Source: Herbidospora sakaeratensis
GTDB lineage: Bacteria > Actinomycetota > Actinomycetes > Streptosporangiales > Streptosporangiaceae
Length of the DNA: 64,000 bases
Direction: 5' to 3'
Assembly: GCF_001570525.1 (NCBI RefSeq)
Contig: NZ_BBXC01000020.1
Span: 124,001-188,000 of the forward strand
In this document: one piece after another, positions 52,759-63,159 of the stretch
Numbering within the stretch: the stretch's first letter is position 1
Layout of the letters: every line of letters starts with the position of its first letter
Made by a program: the position numbers and the translations under genes
Notes under the pieces: model-generated
The model's input: only the letters and a program-made list of their open reading frames with translations
What the model was told of the DNA's origin: nothing
Database searches by the model: none

Positions 52759-53220
52759 ATGAGCCCAAAGATCGCGACGAACGACCCCGTCACCCGGGAG
52801 CAGCTGCTCGACTTCCTGCGCCCCCGCCACCACGCGATCGTCATCACGGCCCGGCGGGACGGACGCCCCCAGGCGTCCCCGGTCTCCTGCGGCGTCGACG
52901 CCGAGGGCCGGATCGTCATCTCGACCTACCCCGAACGCGCCAAGACCGCCAACGCCCGCCGCAACGAGCAGGTCAGCGTGATCGTCCTGTCGGACGACTG
53001 GAACGGCCCCTGGGTCCAGGTCGACGGCGACGCGGAGGTCCTCGACCTCCCGGAGGCCCTCGAACCGCTGGTGGAGTACTTCCGCTGCATCTCGGGGGAA
53101 CACCCCGACTGGGACGAATACCGGGCGGCGATGGTCCGCCAGGGCAAGTCGCTCCTGCGTATCACCCCGACCCGCTGGGGCCCGGTCGCGACAGGCGGCT
53201 TCCCGGCCCGCCTGGCTTGA
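52759..53220 (+). CDS. PPOX-class F420/FMN-dependent oxidoreductase
   Basis: 153-aa split-barrel flavoprotein similar to the Rv1155-type F420-dependent reductases. Seen: LLDFLRPRHHAIVITARRDGRPQASPVSCGVD (about 15-46) and RIVISTYPERAKTANARRNEQVSVIVLSDD (about 51-80), then VDGDAEVLD and a C-terminal LLRITPTRWGP. No ribosome site is clear upstream of the ATG, so a leaderless or short-leader mRNA is possible. Function: reduction of small unsaturated or quinone-like compounds; cofactor choice between F420 and FMN is inferred. Confidence 0.9.
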   Translation: MSPKIATNDPVTREQLLDFLRPRHHAIVITARRDGRPQASPVSCGVDAEGRIVISTYPERAKTANARRNEQVSVIVLSDDWNGPWVQVDGDAEVLDLPEALEPLVEYFRCISGEHPDWDEYRAAMVRQGKSLLRITPTRWGPVATGGFPARLA

Positions 53221-53254
53221 TCGATTTGTCGGTCGCCGCTGACACCATGCCCGC

Positions 53255-53923
53255 ATGACGACGAGCGATCCCCTGGCCCCGTTCGAGTGGCTCGCCGCGC
53301 CCGAAAGCGAAGGCGTACTGGGCTCCATCTTCACCATCGCCTGCGTCCGGGGTCTCACTCCCGCCGAGACCGCCCTCCGCTTCAGCCGCGGCACCGACGC
53401 CGGCCAGACCCTCGACTTCGCCGCTCTCGACGAGCGGGCCTGGGCTTTCGCCTCCGACGGCGGCGAGGGCGGCGGCCACGTGGGCGTGTTCCAGACAGGG
53501 GAATGGTGCGTGGTCATCGAACCCACCGGCTGGTTCTGCACCCTGTACGAGGTGCTGACCCGGCTGTCGCGGGGTTGCGAAGTCGTGACCGCCACCCGCC
53601 ACGACTACGCCGAACACAGCTTCGCCTATGCGGTCGACGGCGCCGTCGTCATGGGATACAACCTCATGCTCCCCTACGAACGTCACGGCGCCGACCCCGA
53701 CCGGCTCAACACCCAGATGCGCGACCTCGGCATGACCCTGGAGAAGCCGGCGGACGACGCCGCCTGGGCCGCGGCCTGGAAGGAGAACTACGGCCCGGCC
53801 GTCACCCGCGGCTTCGCCCTGGTGTCGGCGGTGAGCGGGGTCCCGCTCACCCCCGACGTCCTCGACCGCCCGATGCTCGTGACCCCCTTCGTCGCGCCCC
53901 TCAAGAGGGAAGTCGCCGAATGA
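53255..53923 (+). CDS. DUF6461-like protein
   Basis: 222-aa soluble protein. Seen: PFEWLAAPE, FTIACVRGLTPAETALRFSRG (about 26-46), AFASDGGEGGGHVGVFQTGEWCVVIEPTGWFCTLYEVLTRLSRG (about 63-107), then YAEHSFAYAVDGAVVMGYNLMLPYERHG. The pattern fits the actinobacterial DUF6461 family, whose function is unknown. No signal peptide. Lies 34 bp after the F420-type gene on the same strand. Confidence 0.65.
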   Translation: MTTSDPLAPFEWLAAPESEGVLGSIFTIACVRGLTPAETALRFSRGTDAGQTLDFAALDERAWAFASDGGEGGGHVGVFQTGEWCVVIEPTGWFCTLYEVLTRLSRGCEVVTATRHDYAEHSFAYAVDGAVVMGYNLMLPYERHGADPDRLNTQMRDLGMTLEKPADDAAWAAAWKENYGPAVTRGFALVSAVSGVPLTPDVLDRPMLVTPFVAPLKREVAE

Positions 53924-53985
53924 CAGATCTTGATCCCGCCGAGCTGGGTGGCCGAAGCAGCGGCTGGATCAGGGCCTGACGGGCC

Positions 53986-55455
53986 TCAGTGGTGCATGGG
54001 GGCCGGGCCGTCGCCGTGGTTGGCGGCGCGGGCCGGGAGGATGACGGCGGCGACGATCACCGCGATCGAGAGGGCCGCGCTGATCAGGAACGACAGGCGC
54101 ATGCCGCCGAGGACCGCCAGGTCGTCGCTCACGCCCGTGGCCTCCAGGGATTCGGCGCGGGCCGTCATGACCGTGATCACCAGGGCCGTGCCGATGGCCG
54201 CCGCCACCTGCTGCAACGTGCTCAGGATCGAGCTCGCGTGACTGTAGAGCGACGACGGGACGGCGCCAAGACCCAGCGTGAAGACGGGGGTGAAGGTGCC
54301 GGCCAGGCCGATCATCAGCAGGGCGTGGAGGCCCAGGATCTGCCAGTAGGGCATCGACATGGTGATCTGGGTGAAGCCGGCCAGCGACAGGGAGATCGCG
54401 ACCGCTCCCGGGATCACGAGCACCCGGCCGCCGAAGCGGTCGAACAGGCGGCCGACGGTCGGGCCGAGCAGGCCCATCGCGAGGCCGCCGGGCATCACCA
54501 GCAGGCCGGTCTCCAGGGTGTTGAGGCCCCGGATGTCCTGCAGGTAGAGCGGGAGCAGCACCATCGAGCCGAGCATCGCCATGAACGCGACCGACATGAG
54601 GATCAGCGAGATCGTGTAGGTGCGGTGGGTCAGCGTGCGCAGGTCGAGCAGCGGGCCGCCGCGCTTCTGCAGCCGCAGCTGCCGGAACACGAACACGGCG
54701 ATCAGCACCAGGCCCCCGACGACCATCGAGCCCGCCACGGTGGCGTCGCCGCCCTCGAAGCGGCTCAGGCCGTAGACCAGGCCGCCGAATCCGACGGCGG
54801 CGGTGACGACGCTGAACCAGTCGATCGTGCCGATCTTGGTCTCGCCGACGTTCTTGAGCTGCTTCAGGCCGAAGTAGGTGATCAGCGCGGCGATCGGGAA
54901 CACCACGGCGAACAGCAGCCGCCACGGCCCGAACTGGAGGATCACGCCGGAGACCGTCGGGCCCATGGCGGGCGCGACCGAGATGGCCAGCGAGACGTTG
55001 CCCATCACCCGGCCCCGCTCAGACTCGGGCACGACCTGCATCAACGTGGTCATCAGCAGCGGCATCATGACCGCCGTGCCGGACGCCTGGACGATCCGCC
55101 CGGCGAGCAGCACCTCGAAGACCGGGGCCACCGCCGCCAGGGCCGTACCGAACAGGAAGAGTCCCATCGCGGTCGTGTAGGCCGTGCGCGTGGTCACCCG
55201 CTGGAGGAACCAGCCGGTGATCGGGATGACGGCCGCCATGGTGAGCATGAACGCCGTCGACAACCACTGGGCGGTCTGCGCGGTGATCTGGAGAGCCCTC
55301 ATCAACTCCGGAATGGCGTTGATCATGATGGTCTCGTTGAGGATGACCACGAACGTGGCCAGCACCAGCAGCCTGATCACGGGCGGGGTGCGACGTTGGG
55401 GTTCGGTCGCGGCTTTGGCGGGTGAGTCGAGCTGGTCTAGCTGTGGGCTGGACAC
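53986..55455 (-). CDS. DHA2-type MFS multidrug exporter
   Basis: 489-aa membrane protein with about 14 hydrophobic helices, as expected for EmrB/QacA-type drug:H+ antiporters. Seen: helix 1 motif LNETIMINAIPELMRAL, WLSTAFMLTMAAVIPITGWF, motif RIVQASGTAVMMPLLMTTLM, and motif C-like AISVAPAMGPTVSGVIL. GTG start at 55455. It stands alone between the DUF6461 gene and an ABC transporter operon; no adjacent TetR is seen. Likely confers efflux of hydrophobic drugs or metabolites. Confidence 0.94.
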   Translation of the reverse strand: MSSPQLDQLDSPAKAATEPQRRTPPVIRLLVLATFVVILNETIMINAIPELMRALQITAQTAQWLSTAFMLTMAAVIPITGWFLQRVTTRTAYTTAMGLFLFGTALAAVAPVFEVLLAGRIVQASGTAVMMPLLMTTLMQVVPESERGRVMGNVSLAISVAPAMGPTVSGVILQFGPWRLLFAVVFPIAALITYFGLKQLKNVGETKIGTIDWFSVVTAAVGFGGLVYGLSRFEGGDATVAGSMVVGGLVLIAVFVFRQLRLQKRGGPLLDLRTLTHRTYTISLILMSVAFMAMLGSMVLLPLYLQDIRGLNTLETGLLVMPGGLAMGLLGPTVGRLFDRFGGRVLVIPGAVAISLSLAGFTQITMSMPYWQILGLHALLMIGLAGTFTPVFTLGLGAVPSSLYSHASSILSTLQQVAAAIGTALVITVMTARAESLEATGVSDDLAVLGGMRLSFLISAALSIAVIVAAVILPARAANHGDGPAPMHH

Positions 55456-55684
55456 GGTACCTCAATCAGGGGAATGGAAACTGAGTTGCGGCCATGGCCA
55501 GGATGGCCCGCACCACCGACAAAACTCGTCTCGCTCACTCAGAATTCCGGAACCCGCCTCCGGATGTCACCCGGTTTTCATCCGCCTTCCCGCTCCCGCC
55601 CGTGCGTCGTCGCAGCTCAACGCGTGCGCTCAGCAGGGGACTGTGACACGCGACACGTTTTCCGCCGACTCCTGCGCGGAAGGT

Positions 55685-56257
55685 TCACGCGTCGCGGCGG
55701 CGGTAGGCCAGCGCGGCCACGATCAGCAGGACCGGGGTCGAGACGACCAGGGTGACCAGGTCGTCCGGCAGGTACTCGTGCACGAACGGGGCCGCCACGA
55801 ACAGGCAGCCCAGCAGCAGCCCGACCCCCGCGAGGGTGTGCCGCAGCAGCACCCCGACCGCCGCGCTGACCAGCGTAAGAAGGGTCAGGTACGCCGTCGT
55901 CTCCGCCACCTGCCAGAGGGCGACCGGCGTACCGGCCACCACCATCGTGATCAGCGGGCCCGACAGCGCCACAACCAAGGAGGCCGGGAGCGTCACCACC
56001 GCCAGGGCGGCGTGCTGGGCGGCGAGCTGGCGCACCCGGCGCGGCATCGCCGTCAGGGTGGTCCTGATCTGGCCGCCCGTGTACTCGGAGCAGGTCGCCA
56101 GCACGCCGAGCACGATGAACCCGGCCCGCGAGTACGCCACCGGCGCGTCGCCCACCGCGATCACGAAGGTCAGCAGCACGTTCGCCGCCAGCGTCCAGGC
56201 CAGGGTCGTCCACGTCGCGGGGAGGGAGACCAGCTTCGACAACTCCGCCCTGATCAT
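55685..56257 (-). CDS. ABC transporter permease (second)
   Basis: 190-aa membrane protein with six hydrophobic helices. N-terminus RAELSKLVSLPATWTTL matches that of its neighbour, showing it is a truncated paralogue of the ABC-2-type permease encoded upstream. ATG at 56257 overlaps that gene by ATGA. The pair probably forms the membrane part of an exporter with the ATPase encoded at 56949. Confidence 0.88.
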   Translation of the reverse strand: MIRAELSKLVSLPATWTTLAWTLAANVLLTFVIAVGDAPVAYSRAGFIVLGVLATCSEYTGGQIRTTLTAMPRRVRQLAAQHAALAVVTLPASLVVALSGPLITMVVAGTPVALWQVAETTAYLTLLTLVSAAVGVLLRHTLAGVGLLLGCLFVAAPFVHEYLPDDLVTLVVSTPVLLIVAALAYRRRDA

Positions 56258-56948
56258 GCGTCCCTCCGCGCGAACACGGCCCCGGCGAGCACCAGCAGCC
56301 CGGCCACCCACGCCGACATGACCAGCAGGCCCACCAGTGGGCTGATCGACACGTCGTCGTTGGCCACCTTCCCGACGAACATCCGCACCCCGGCCATGTC
56401 GGGGAAGTAGTTGGCCAGCGGGGTCACCTTGGTCAGCAGGAAGGTCACGCTCACCACCGACGTGTTGACCAGCAGCACCGTCAGCGGCACGATCCCGTGC
56501 CGGAGCAGCACCGTGATCGCGAACGCCAGCAGCGCCGTGTACGTCCAGTAACAGACCACCCCGGCCAGCCGTCCGGCATCGAGCCGCGCCTGCACCACCC
56601 CCATGGTCGCCGCCGCGGCGGTGAAGGCGAGCGGCACGGCGACGAGCACGACCGCGAGAGCCTTGGCCGCCAGGAACCGCAACCGCGACGGCACCGCTGC
56701 CAGGCTCGTCGTGAGCTGCCGCCCGCCGCCGGAGTCGGCACTTTCGGCGAGGTATTCGCTGCTGACCGCCACCACCCCGAGCACGATCACCCCCATGACG
56801 CCGAACGCGAGTTCCTGGTAGCCCCGGTCGGGGCCGGCGACGCCCCTGTTGAGCAGCGCGATCCCGGTCGGCACGACCACCGCCAGCAGCGCGGCCAGCC
56901 ACACCGACGGCAGCGTCGACAGTTTCGACAACTCCGCCCTGACGGCCC

Positions 56949-56952
<4 letters not shown>
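56254..56952 (-). CDS. ABC transporter permease (first)
   Basis: 232-aa ABC-2-like permease with six hydrophobic helices and the N-terminal RAELSKLSTLPSVW motif shared with the next gene. Coupled to the ATPase gene (ATGA) and to the second permease (ATGA). Such ATPase-permease-permease sets export peptides or lantibiotic-type compounds, or act in cell-envelope defence. Confidence 0.9.
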
Positions 56953-57653
<701 letters not shown>

Positions 57654-57689
57654 GCCGCCCAGCCAACCGGCGGGCCGCCCAGACCACAT

Positions 57690-57703
57690 CGGACCGGGGT
57701 CCG
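57690..57703. promoter_or_regulatory. Palindrome 1 between ABC exporter and two-component genes
   Basis: CGGACC-GG-GGTCCG, 6-bp perfect arms. Its centre is 25 bp from that of the second palindrome. Confidence 0.55.
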
Positions 57704-57713
57704 GACCCGCGTC

Positions 57714-57729
57714 TCGGACCCTGGTCCGA
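57714..57729. promoter_or_regulatory. Palindrome 2 between ABC exporter and two-component genes
   Basis: TCGGACC-CT-GGTCCGA, 7-bp perfect arms sharing CGGACC/GGTCCG with palindrome 1. It lies upstream of TAGACT (57753-57758), a -10 candidate whose start would fall at the histidine kinase GTG (leaderless). Good candidate binding site for the encoded LuxR-type response regulator. Confidence 0.55.
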
Positions 57730-57764
57730 TGCGTCGCACCGGAAACGGTTCCTAGACTTCGGAC

Positions 57765-58583
57765 GTGGTGGCGATTCCGAAACGCGAACGGCGGGTCTGG
57801 CCTCCGATCACCGCCGTGTACGTCCTCTTGGTGCTGGTCCTGCTGTCGGCCGGGGGCGACGGGCCCGGCGTGGTCATCGTGCCGGCCGTCATCGCGGCGC
57901 TGGCGCTGGCCACCACGGTCTGGGCGCTGATCCGGGCCCGCCGCCAGCGCGCCGCCTACGAGGCCCAGCTCACCGCGTGGGCGGGCGAGCGGGCGGCCCA
58001 GGCCGAACGGCTGCGCATCGCCCGCGACCTGCACGACCTCGTCTCCCACGGCCTCGGCCTGATCACCGTCAGGGCGACCACGGCCCGCTACGTCCGCGAC
58101 GATCCCGAAGCGGCGCTGGCGGACATCGAGCGCATCGGCCGCGAGACCACCACGGAGCTGCGCCGCATGCTCGGGGTGCTGCGCGACACCGGGACGGCCG
58201 CGCCGCTGCGCCCGGCCGACACGCTCGGCGACCTGCCCGGCATCGCCGCCGAGGCGCGGCGGGCGGGCCTGCGGGTCACCGTCGACCTGGAGGACCTCGG
58301 CGAGGTCAGCCCGGGGGCGCAGCTGACCGTCTGCGCGGTCGTCCGCGAGGCCCTCAACAACACCGCCCGTCATGCCGGTCCGACCGGCGTGGCGGTCCGG
58401 GTCGGCCGCGACGGCGGCTGGATCGTCACGACCGTGCACGACGACGGGCCGGTCGACGGCTGGGTCGCCCACCCGGGGGCCGGTCACGGCCTCGAAGGTC
58501 TCAGGGAACGGGTGGCCGCCCTCGACGCCGGGCCGGTCGACAACGGCTTCCGGGTCAGCGCCCGCGTCCCCGGGGCGTCATGA
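57765..58583 (+). CDS. Sensor histidine kinase, NarL-partner (HisKA_3) type
   Basis: 272-aa membrane kinase. Seen: two N-terminal membrane helices about 15-30 and 34-57 with almost no external loop; phospho-acceptor motif RIARDLHDLVSHGLGL (His near 90); HATPase region with VREALNNTARHAGP (N-box, about 193-206) and GHGLEGLRERVAAL (G-box). The short sensor suggests it reads the membrane itself or a transporter partner. GTG at 57765 with a -10 placed for a leaderless mRNA. Coupled to the regulator gene (ATGA). Confidence 0.95.
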   Translation: MVAIPKRERRVWPPITAVYVLLVLVLLSAGGDGPGVVIVPAVIAALALATTVWALIRARRQRAAYEAQLTAWAGERAAQAERLRIARDLHDLVSHGLGLITVRATTARYVRDDPEAALADIERIGRETTTELRRMLGVLRDTGTAAPLRPADTLGDLPGIAAEARRAGLRVTVDLEDLGEVSPGAQLTVCAVVREALNNTARHAGPTGVAVRVGRDGGWIVTTVHDDGPVDGWVAHPGAGHGLEGLRERVAALDAGPVDNGFRVSARVPGAS

Positions 58584-59218
58584 CGATCCGTGTGCTCATC
58601 GCCGACGACCAGCCGCTGCTGCGCCACAGCCTGGCCGCCGTGATCGACGCCCAGGCCGACATGGCCATGGCGGGCGAGGCGGGCACCGGCGACCAGGCCG
58701 TCGCCGTGTGCGCGCAGACCCGTCCCGACGTCGTGCTCATGGACATCCGGATGCCCGGCATGGACGGCATCGAGGCCACCCGCCGCATCCTGGCGGTGCA
58801 GGCCACGACGAAGATCATCGTACTGACGATGTTCGAGCTCGACGAGTACGTCCGGGCCGCGCTGCTGGCCGGGGCCAGCGGCTTCCTGCTCAAGGACGCC
58901 CACCCCGACCGCCTGCTCGACGCCGTCCGCCGCGTCCACCAGGGCGAGTCGCTGCTGGCTCCGAGCGTGCTGGAGCGCCTGATCGAGTCGTACGTCAGCC
59001 GCCCGGCCCCGGCGAAGTCGATCAAGGGCCTGACCGAGCGGGAGACCGAGGTGCTCACCCTGGTCGGCCACGGCCTGTCGAACGACGAGATCGCCGCCCG
59101 GCTGACCATCTCGATCAAGACGGTCAAGACGCACATCGGCCATCTGCTGAGCAAACTGCACGCCCGCGACCGGGCGCATCTCGTCATCGCGGCCTACGAG
59201 AGCGATCTCGTGGGTTAG
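58580..59218 (+). CDS. LuxR/NarL-type response regulator
   Basis: 212-aa regulator. Seen: receiver domain 1-120 with acidic pocket DD (9-10), phospho-acceptor Asp near 54 in VVLMDIRMPG, and Lys near 104 in FLLKDA; C-terminal LuxR helix-turn-helix about 146-208 (LTERETEVLTLVGHGLSNDEIAARLTISIKTVKTHIGHLLSKL). Forms a pair with the kinase just upstream. By position it probably controls the divergent ABC exporter through the CGGACC palindromes, not the kdp operon that follows, whose own regulators would be the KdpDE type. Confidence 0.95.
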   Translation: MTIRVLIADDQPLLRHSLAAVIDAQADMAMAGEAGTGDQAVAVCAQTRPDVVLMDIRMPGMDGIEATRRILAVQATTKIIVLTMFELDEYVRAALLAGASGFLLKDAHPDRLLDAVRRVHQGESLLAPSVLERLIESYVSRPAPAKSIKGLTERETEVLTLVGHGLSNDEIAARLTISIKTVKTHIGHLLSKLHARDRAHLVIAAYESDLVG

Positions 59219-59281
59219 CCGTCAAGAATTCCGGCGCCCGCATATGGAAGCCATCAAGATCTGCTGAACCGCCCGAAAGTG

Positions 59282-59316
59282 CCGTTTTCCTGGACGTCGT
59301 ACCGCCCTGAAAACGG
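59282..59316. promoter_or_regulatory. Inverted repeat upstream of the kdp operon
   Basis: CCGTTTTC and GAAAACGG, perfect 8-bp arms 19 nt apart, ending 22 bp before the first small kdp peptide. Could be a regulator site or a stem in the leader. The 120-bp gap is too short for a full c-di-AMP riboswitch. Confidence 0.4.
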
Positions 59317-59338
59317 AACTGAGGAGCAGTGAACAGAG

Positions 59339-59422
59339 ATGGGTGACCTCATCTTCGTCGCCCTGACGATCGCGATCTTCGTGGTCTTCGGGTTCGTGGT
59401 GAAGGCGGTGGAGCGCCTGTGA
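59339..59422 (+). CDS. 27-aa membrane peptide preceding kdpF
   Basis: Tiny gene: MGDLIFVALTIAIF then [13 protein letters not shown], a single hydrophobic helix with a short basic tail. GAGGAG is placed before the ATG and the stop overlaps the next GTG (GTGA). Its position at the head of the kdp operon suggests a small KdpF-like stabilising subunit; a duplicate of that role is odd. Confidence 0.7.
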   Translation: MGDLIFVALTIAIFVVFGFVVKAVERL

Positions 59423-59508
59423 GCGCGATCAACGCCGCCGGCCTCGTCGTGGCCATCGGCTTGGTGATCTTCATGGTCGCCGCCCTGCTGTTCCCGGAGC
59501 GGTTCTGA
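59419..59508 (+). CDS. kdpF: KdpF, small subunit of the potassium pump
   Basis: 29-aa membrane peptide (GTG start) with one helix ([18 protein letters not shown]) and the family-typical ending LLFPERF. KdpF stabilises the KdpABC complex. It lies 1 bp before kdpA and is coupled to the 27-aa peptide. Confidence 0.88.
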   Translation: MSAINAAGLVVAIGLVIFMVAALLFPERF

Positions 59509-59509
59509 C

Positions 59510-61156
59510 ATGGGCTGGCTCTTCATCCTGTCGCTGATCGTCGCCCTGGCCCTGGTCTACAAGGTGCTCGGCGACCACATGCACCGCGTCTACACGGGCG
59601 CCCGGCACAACGCCGTCGAGCGGGTCGTCTACCGCCTGCTCGGCGTCCGGCCCGACAACGAGCAGCGCTGGGGCGCCTACGCCCGCAGCCTGCTGGCCTT
59701 CTCGATCATCTCGATCTTCTTCGTGTACGCCCTCCAGCGCGTCCAGGACAAACTCTGGTTGTCGCTGGGCTTCGCCCCGGTGCCCGACCACATCGCGTGG
59801 AACACCGCCATCAGCTTCGTGACCAACACGAACTGGCAGGCGTACTCGGGTGAGAGCACGATGGGCCACCTCACCCAGATGGCCGCCCTGGCCGTGCAGA
59901 ACTTCGTGTCGGCCGCCGTCGGCATGGCGGTGGCCATCGCGCTGGTGCGCGGGTTCGCCCGCCGCAACAGCGACACGATCGGCAACTTCTGGGTCGACCT
60001 GGTGCGCGGCACGCTGCGCATCCTGCTGCCGATCGCCTTCGTCGGCGCGCTGGTCCTCGTCGCGGGCGGGGTGGTGCAGAACTTCGTCGGCCCCCACGAG
60101 ATCACCACGCTGACCGGCAACGTGCAGAACGTGACCGGCGGGCCGGTGGCCAGCCAGGAGGTCATCAAGGAGCTGGGCACCAACGGCGGCGGTTTCTACA
60201 ACACGAACTCCGCGCACCCGTACGAGAACCCCACCGCCTGGACGAACTGGTTCGAGATCTTCCTGATCCTGCTCATCCCGGTCGCGCTGACCCGGACCTT
60301 CGGCCGCATGGTCGGCCAGCTGCGCCAGGGCTACGCGATCCTCGCCGTGATGGGCGTCATCGCCATCGCGTCGATCGTGCTCACCAACGTGTTCGAGCTG
60401 GCCGGGAACGCGACCGTGCCGCAGGCCGTCGGCGCGGCGATGGAGGGCAAGGACGTCAGGTTCGGGGTGGCCAACTCGGCCACGTTCGCGGCGGCGACCA
60501 CGCTGACCTCGACCGGTGCGGTCAACTCCTTCCACGACTCCTACACGCCGTTCGGCGGCATGATGACGCTGTTCAACATGATGCTGGGCGAGGTCGCGCC
60601 CGGCGGCGTCGGCGCGGGCCTCTACGGCATGCTGATCCTGGCCGTCATCACCGTGTTCGTCGCCGGCCTGATGGTCGGCCGCACGCCCGAATACCTGGGC
60701 AAGAAGATCGGCGCCCGCGAGATCAAGCTCGCGTCCCTGTACTTCCTGGTCACCCCGGTGCTCGTGCTGGTCGGCACGGCGCTGGCCATGGGCAACGAGG
60801 CGGGCCTGGCCGCGATGCTCAACTCGGGCCCCCACGGCTTCTCCGAGATCCTCTACGCCTTCACCAGCGCGTCCAACAACAACGGCTCGGCGTTCGGCGG
60901 CGTCACGGTGAACACGCCCTGGTACGACGTGGCGCTCGGCCTGTGCATGGTCCTGGGCCGGTTCCTGCCGATCATCTTCGTGCTGGCCCTGGCCGGGTCG
61001 CTCGCGCGGCAGACGCCGGTGCCCGAGTCGGCCGGCACGCTGCCCACGCACCGGCCCCAGTTCGTCGGCCTGGTCGTCGGCGTGACGGTCGTCCTCGTCG
61101 CCCTGACCTTCCTCCCCGCCCTCGCGCTCGGCCCCATCGCAGAAGGACTGCTCTGA
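59510..61156 (+). CDS. kdpA: KdpA, potassium-binding channel-like subunit
   Basis: 548-aa polytopic membrane protein, normal for KdpA. Seen: four selectivity-filter-like loops of the SKT superfamily, including [29 protein letters not shown] and [13 protein letters not shown], and many hydrophobic helices. KdpA binds and conducts K+ in the high-affinity ATP-driven Kdp pump used at low external potassium. Stop overlaps kdpB (TGATG). Confidence 0.98.
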   Translation: MGWLFILSLIVALALVYKVLGDHMHRVYTGARHNAVERVVYRLLGVRPDNEQRWGAYARSLLAFSIISIFFVYALQRVQDKLWLSLGFAPVPDHIAWNTAISFVTNTNWQAYSGESTMGHLTQMAALAVQNFVSAAVGMAVAIALVRGFARRNSDTIGNFWVDLVRGTLRILLPIAFVGALVLVAGGVVQNFVGPHEITTLTGNVQNVTGGPVASQEVIKELGTNGGGFYNTNSAHPYENPTAWTNWFEIFLILLIPVALTRTFGRMVGQLRQGYAILAVMGVIAIASIVLTNVFELAGNATVPQAVGAAMEGKDVRFGVANSATFAAATTLTSTGAVNSFHDSYTPFGGMMTLFNMMLGEVAPGGVGAGLYGMLILAVITVFVAGLMVGRTPEYLGKKIGAREIKLASLYFLVTPVLVLVGTALAMGNEAGLAAMLNSGPHGFSEILYAFTSASNNNGSAFGGVTVNTPWYDVALGLCMVLGRFLPIIFVLALAGSLARQTPVPESAGTLPTHRPQFVGLVVGVTVVLVALTFLPALALGPIAEGLL

Positions 61157-63159
61157 TGACCTGGATCGCGTCGTTCCCCGACGCCGTCAAGAAGCTCAAC
61201 CCCGCGACGCTCTGGCGCAACCCGGTCATGCTGATCGTCGAGGCCGGCGCGGTGTTCACCACCGTCCTGGCGATCCTTTCGCCCGGCGTGTTCGCCTGGG
61301 CGATCGTGGTCTGGCTCTGGCTGACCGTGTTGTTCGCCAACCTGGCCGAGGCGGTCGCCGAGGGCCGGGGCAAGGCCCAGGCGGCGACGCTGCGGGCGAC
61401 CAAGCGCGACACCGTGGCCGTGCGCACCGACGGCCGGACCGTCTCGGCGACCGAACTGAAGCAGGGCGACGAGGTCGTGGTCGTGGCCGGGGAGATCATC
61501 CCCGGCGACGGCGACGTCGTCGAGGGCATCGCCAGCGTGGACGAGTCGGCCATCACCGGCGAGTCGGCCCCGGTCATCCGCGAGTCGGGCGGCGACCGCT
61601 CAGCCGTGACCGGCGGCACGAAGGTGCTGTCCGACCGGATCGTCGTGCGCATCACCCAGAAGCCCGGCGAGAGCTTCATCGACCGCATGATCGCCCTGGT
61701 CGAGGGCGCCAACCGGCAGAAGACGCCCAACGAGATCGCGCTGAACATCCTGCTCGCGGCGTTGACGATCATCTTCCTGACCGCGACGGTGACCATGCAG
61801 CCGATGGCCATCTGGGCCAAGGGCGCCAACCCCGGCATCCCCGACTCGCTCGCCCTCACGGGCGACGGCGTCAGCGGCATCGTGCTGGTCTCGCTGCTGG
61901 TCTGCCTCATCCCCACGACGATCGGCGCGTTGTTGTCGGCCATCGGCATCGCCGGCATGGACCGGCTGGTGCAGCGCAACGTGCTGGCGATGTCGGGCCG
62001 CGCCGTCGAGGCGGCCGGCGACGTGTCGACCCTGCTGCTCGACAAGACCGGCACCATCACGCTCGGCAACCGGCAGGCCGCCGAGTTCCTCCCGGTCGCC
62101 GGGGTCGGCGAGCAGGAGCTGGCCGAGGCGGCCCAGCTCTCGTCGCTGGCCGACGAGACGCCCGAGGGACGCTCGATCGTGGTCTTCGCCAAGGAGCGCT
62201 ACGGCCTACGGGAGCGCGACGTCCACGACGCCGAATGGGTGCCGTTCACCGCGCAGACCCGCATGTCGGGTGTGAACGTCGGCGGGCGCGAGGTCCGCAA
62301 GGGCGCCGCGACCGCCGTCATGAAGTGGGTGCGCGACAACGGCGGCCACCCGACCGAGCAGGTCGGCGCCATCGTGGACGCCATCTCCGGCAGCGGCGGC
62401 ACCCCGCTGGTGGTGGCCCAGAAGGACCAGGTGCTCGGGGTCGTCCACCTGAAGGACACCGTCAAGCCCGGCATGCGCGAGCGCTTCGACGAGATGCGCC
62501 GCATGGGGATCAGAACCGTCATGATCACCGGCGACAACCCCCTCACGGCCAAGGCCATCGCCGACGAGGCCGGGGTGGACGACTTCCTCGCGGAAGCCAC
62601 CCCCGAGGACAAGCTCGCCCTGATCAAGCGCGAGCAGGAGGGCGGCCGGCTCGTCGCGATGACCGGCGACGGCACCAACGACGCCCCCGCGCTCGCGCAG
62701 TCGGACGTCGGCGTGGCCATGAACACCGGCACGAGCGCGGCCAAAGAGGCCGGGAACATGGTCGACCTCGACTCCAACCCGACCAAGCTCATCGAGATCG
62801 TGGAGATCGGCAAGCAGCTGCTCATCACCCGCGGCGCGCTCACGACCTTCTCGATCGCCAACGACATCGCCAAGTACTTCGCCATCATCCCGGCGATGTT
62901 CGCGGCGGTGTACCCCGGCCTCGACGCCCTCAACGTCATGCGCCTGGACTCGCCCCAGTCGGCGATCCTGTCGGCGGTGATCTTCAACGCGGTCGTCATC
63001 GTCGCGCTGATCCCGCTGGCGCTGCGCGGCGTCAGGTACCGCCCGTCGAGCGCCTCGAAGCTGCTCAGCCGCAACCTGCTCGTCTACGGCCTGGGCGGCA
63101 TCGTGGCCCCCTTCATCGGCATCAAACTGATCGACCTTCTGATCGCGGGGATCGTGTGA
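61156..63159 (+). CDS. kdpB: KdpB, P-type ATPase subunit
   Basis: 667-aa P-type ATPase. Seen: actuator motif TGES (in [10 protein letters not shown]), phosphorylation motif DKTGT with Asp296, nucleotide-binding KGAAT, and hinge motif [13 protein letters not shown], all intact. Slightly shorter than the E. coli protein. Energises K+ uptake through KdpA. ATG at 61156; stop overlaps kdpC. Confidence 0.98.
   Translation: MTWIASFPDAVKKLNPATLWRNPVMLIVEAGAVFTTVLAILSPGVFAWAIVVWLWLTVLFANLAEAVAEGRGKAQAATLRATKRDTVAVRTDGRTVSATELKQGDEVVVVAGEIIPGDGDVVEGIASVDESAITGESAPVIRESGGDRSAVTGGTKVLSDRIVVRITQKPGESFIDRMIALVEGANRQKTPNEIALNILLAALTIIFLTATVTMQPMAIWAKGANPGIPDSLALTGDGVSGIVLVSLLVCLIPTTIGALLSAIGIAGMDRLVQRNVLAMSGRAVEAAGDVSTLLLDKTGTITLGNRQAAEFLPVAGVGEQELAEAAQLSSLADETPEGRSIVVFAKERYGLRERDVHDAEWVPFTAQTRMSGVNVGGREVRKGAATAVMKWVRDNGGHPTEQVGAIVDAISGSGGTPLVVAQKDQVLGVVHLKDTVKPGMRERFDEMRRMGIRTVMITGDNPLTAKAIADEAGVDDFLAEATPEDKLALIKREQEGGRLVAMTGDGTNDAPALAQSDVGVAMNTGTSAAKEAGNMVDLDSNPTKLIEIVEIGKQLLITRGALTTFSIANDIAKYFAIIPAMFAAVYPGLDALNVMRLDSPQSAILSAVIFNAVVIVALIPLALRGVRYRPSSASKLLSRNLLVYGLGGIVAPFIGIKLIDLLIAGIV

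Noticed and set aside
53920-53979. 19-codon frame overlapping the DUF6461-like stop by ATGA
   Set aside because: Very short, no hydrophobic or conserved feature and no evidence beyond the overlap.
59219-59338. c-di-AMP (ydaO-type) riboswitch before kdp
   Set aside because: Only 120 nt are available and the conserved multi-stem pattern is not visible; only a simple inverted repeat is present.
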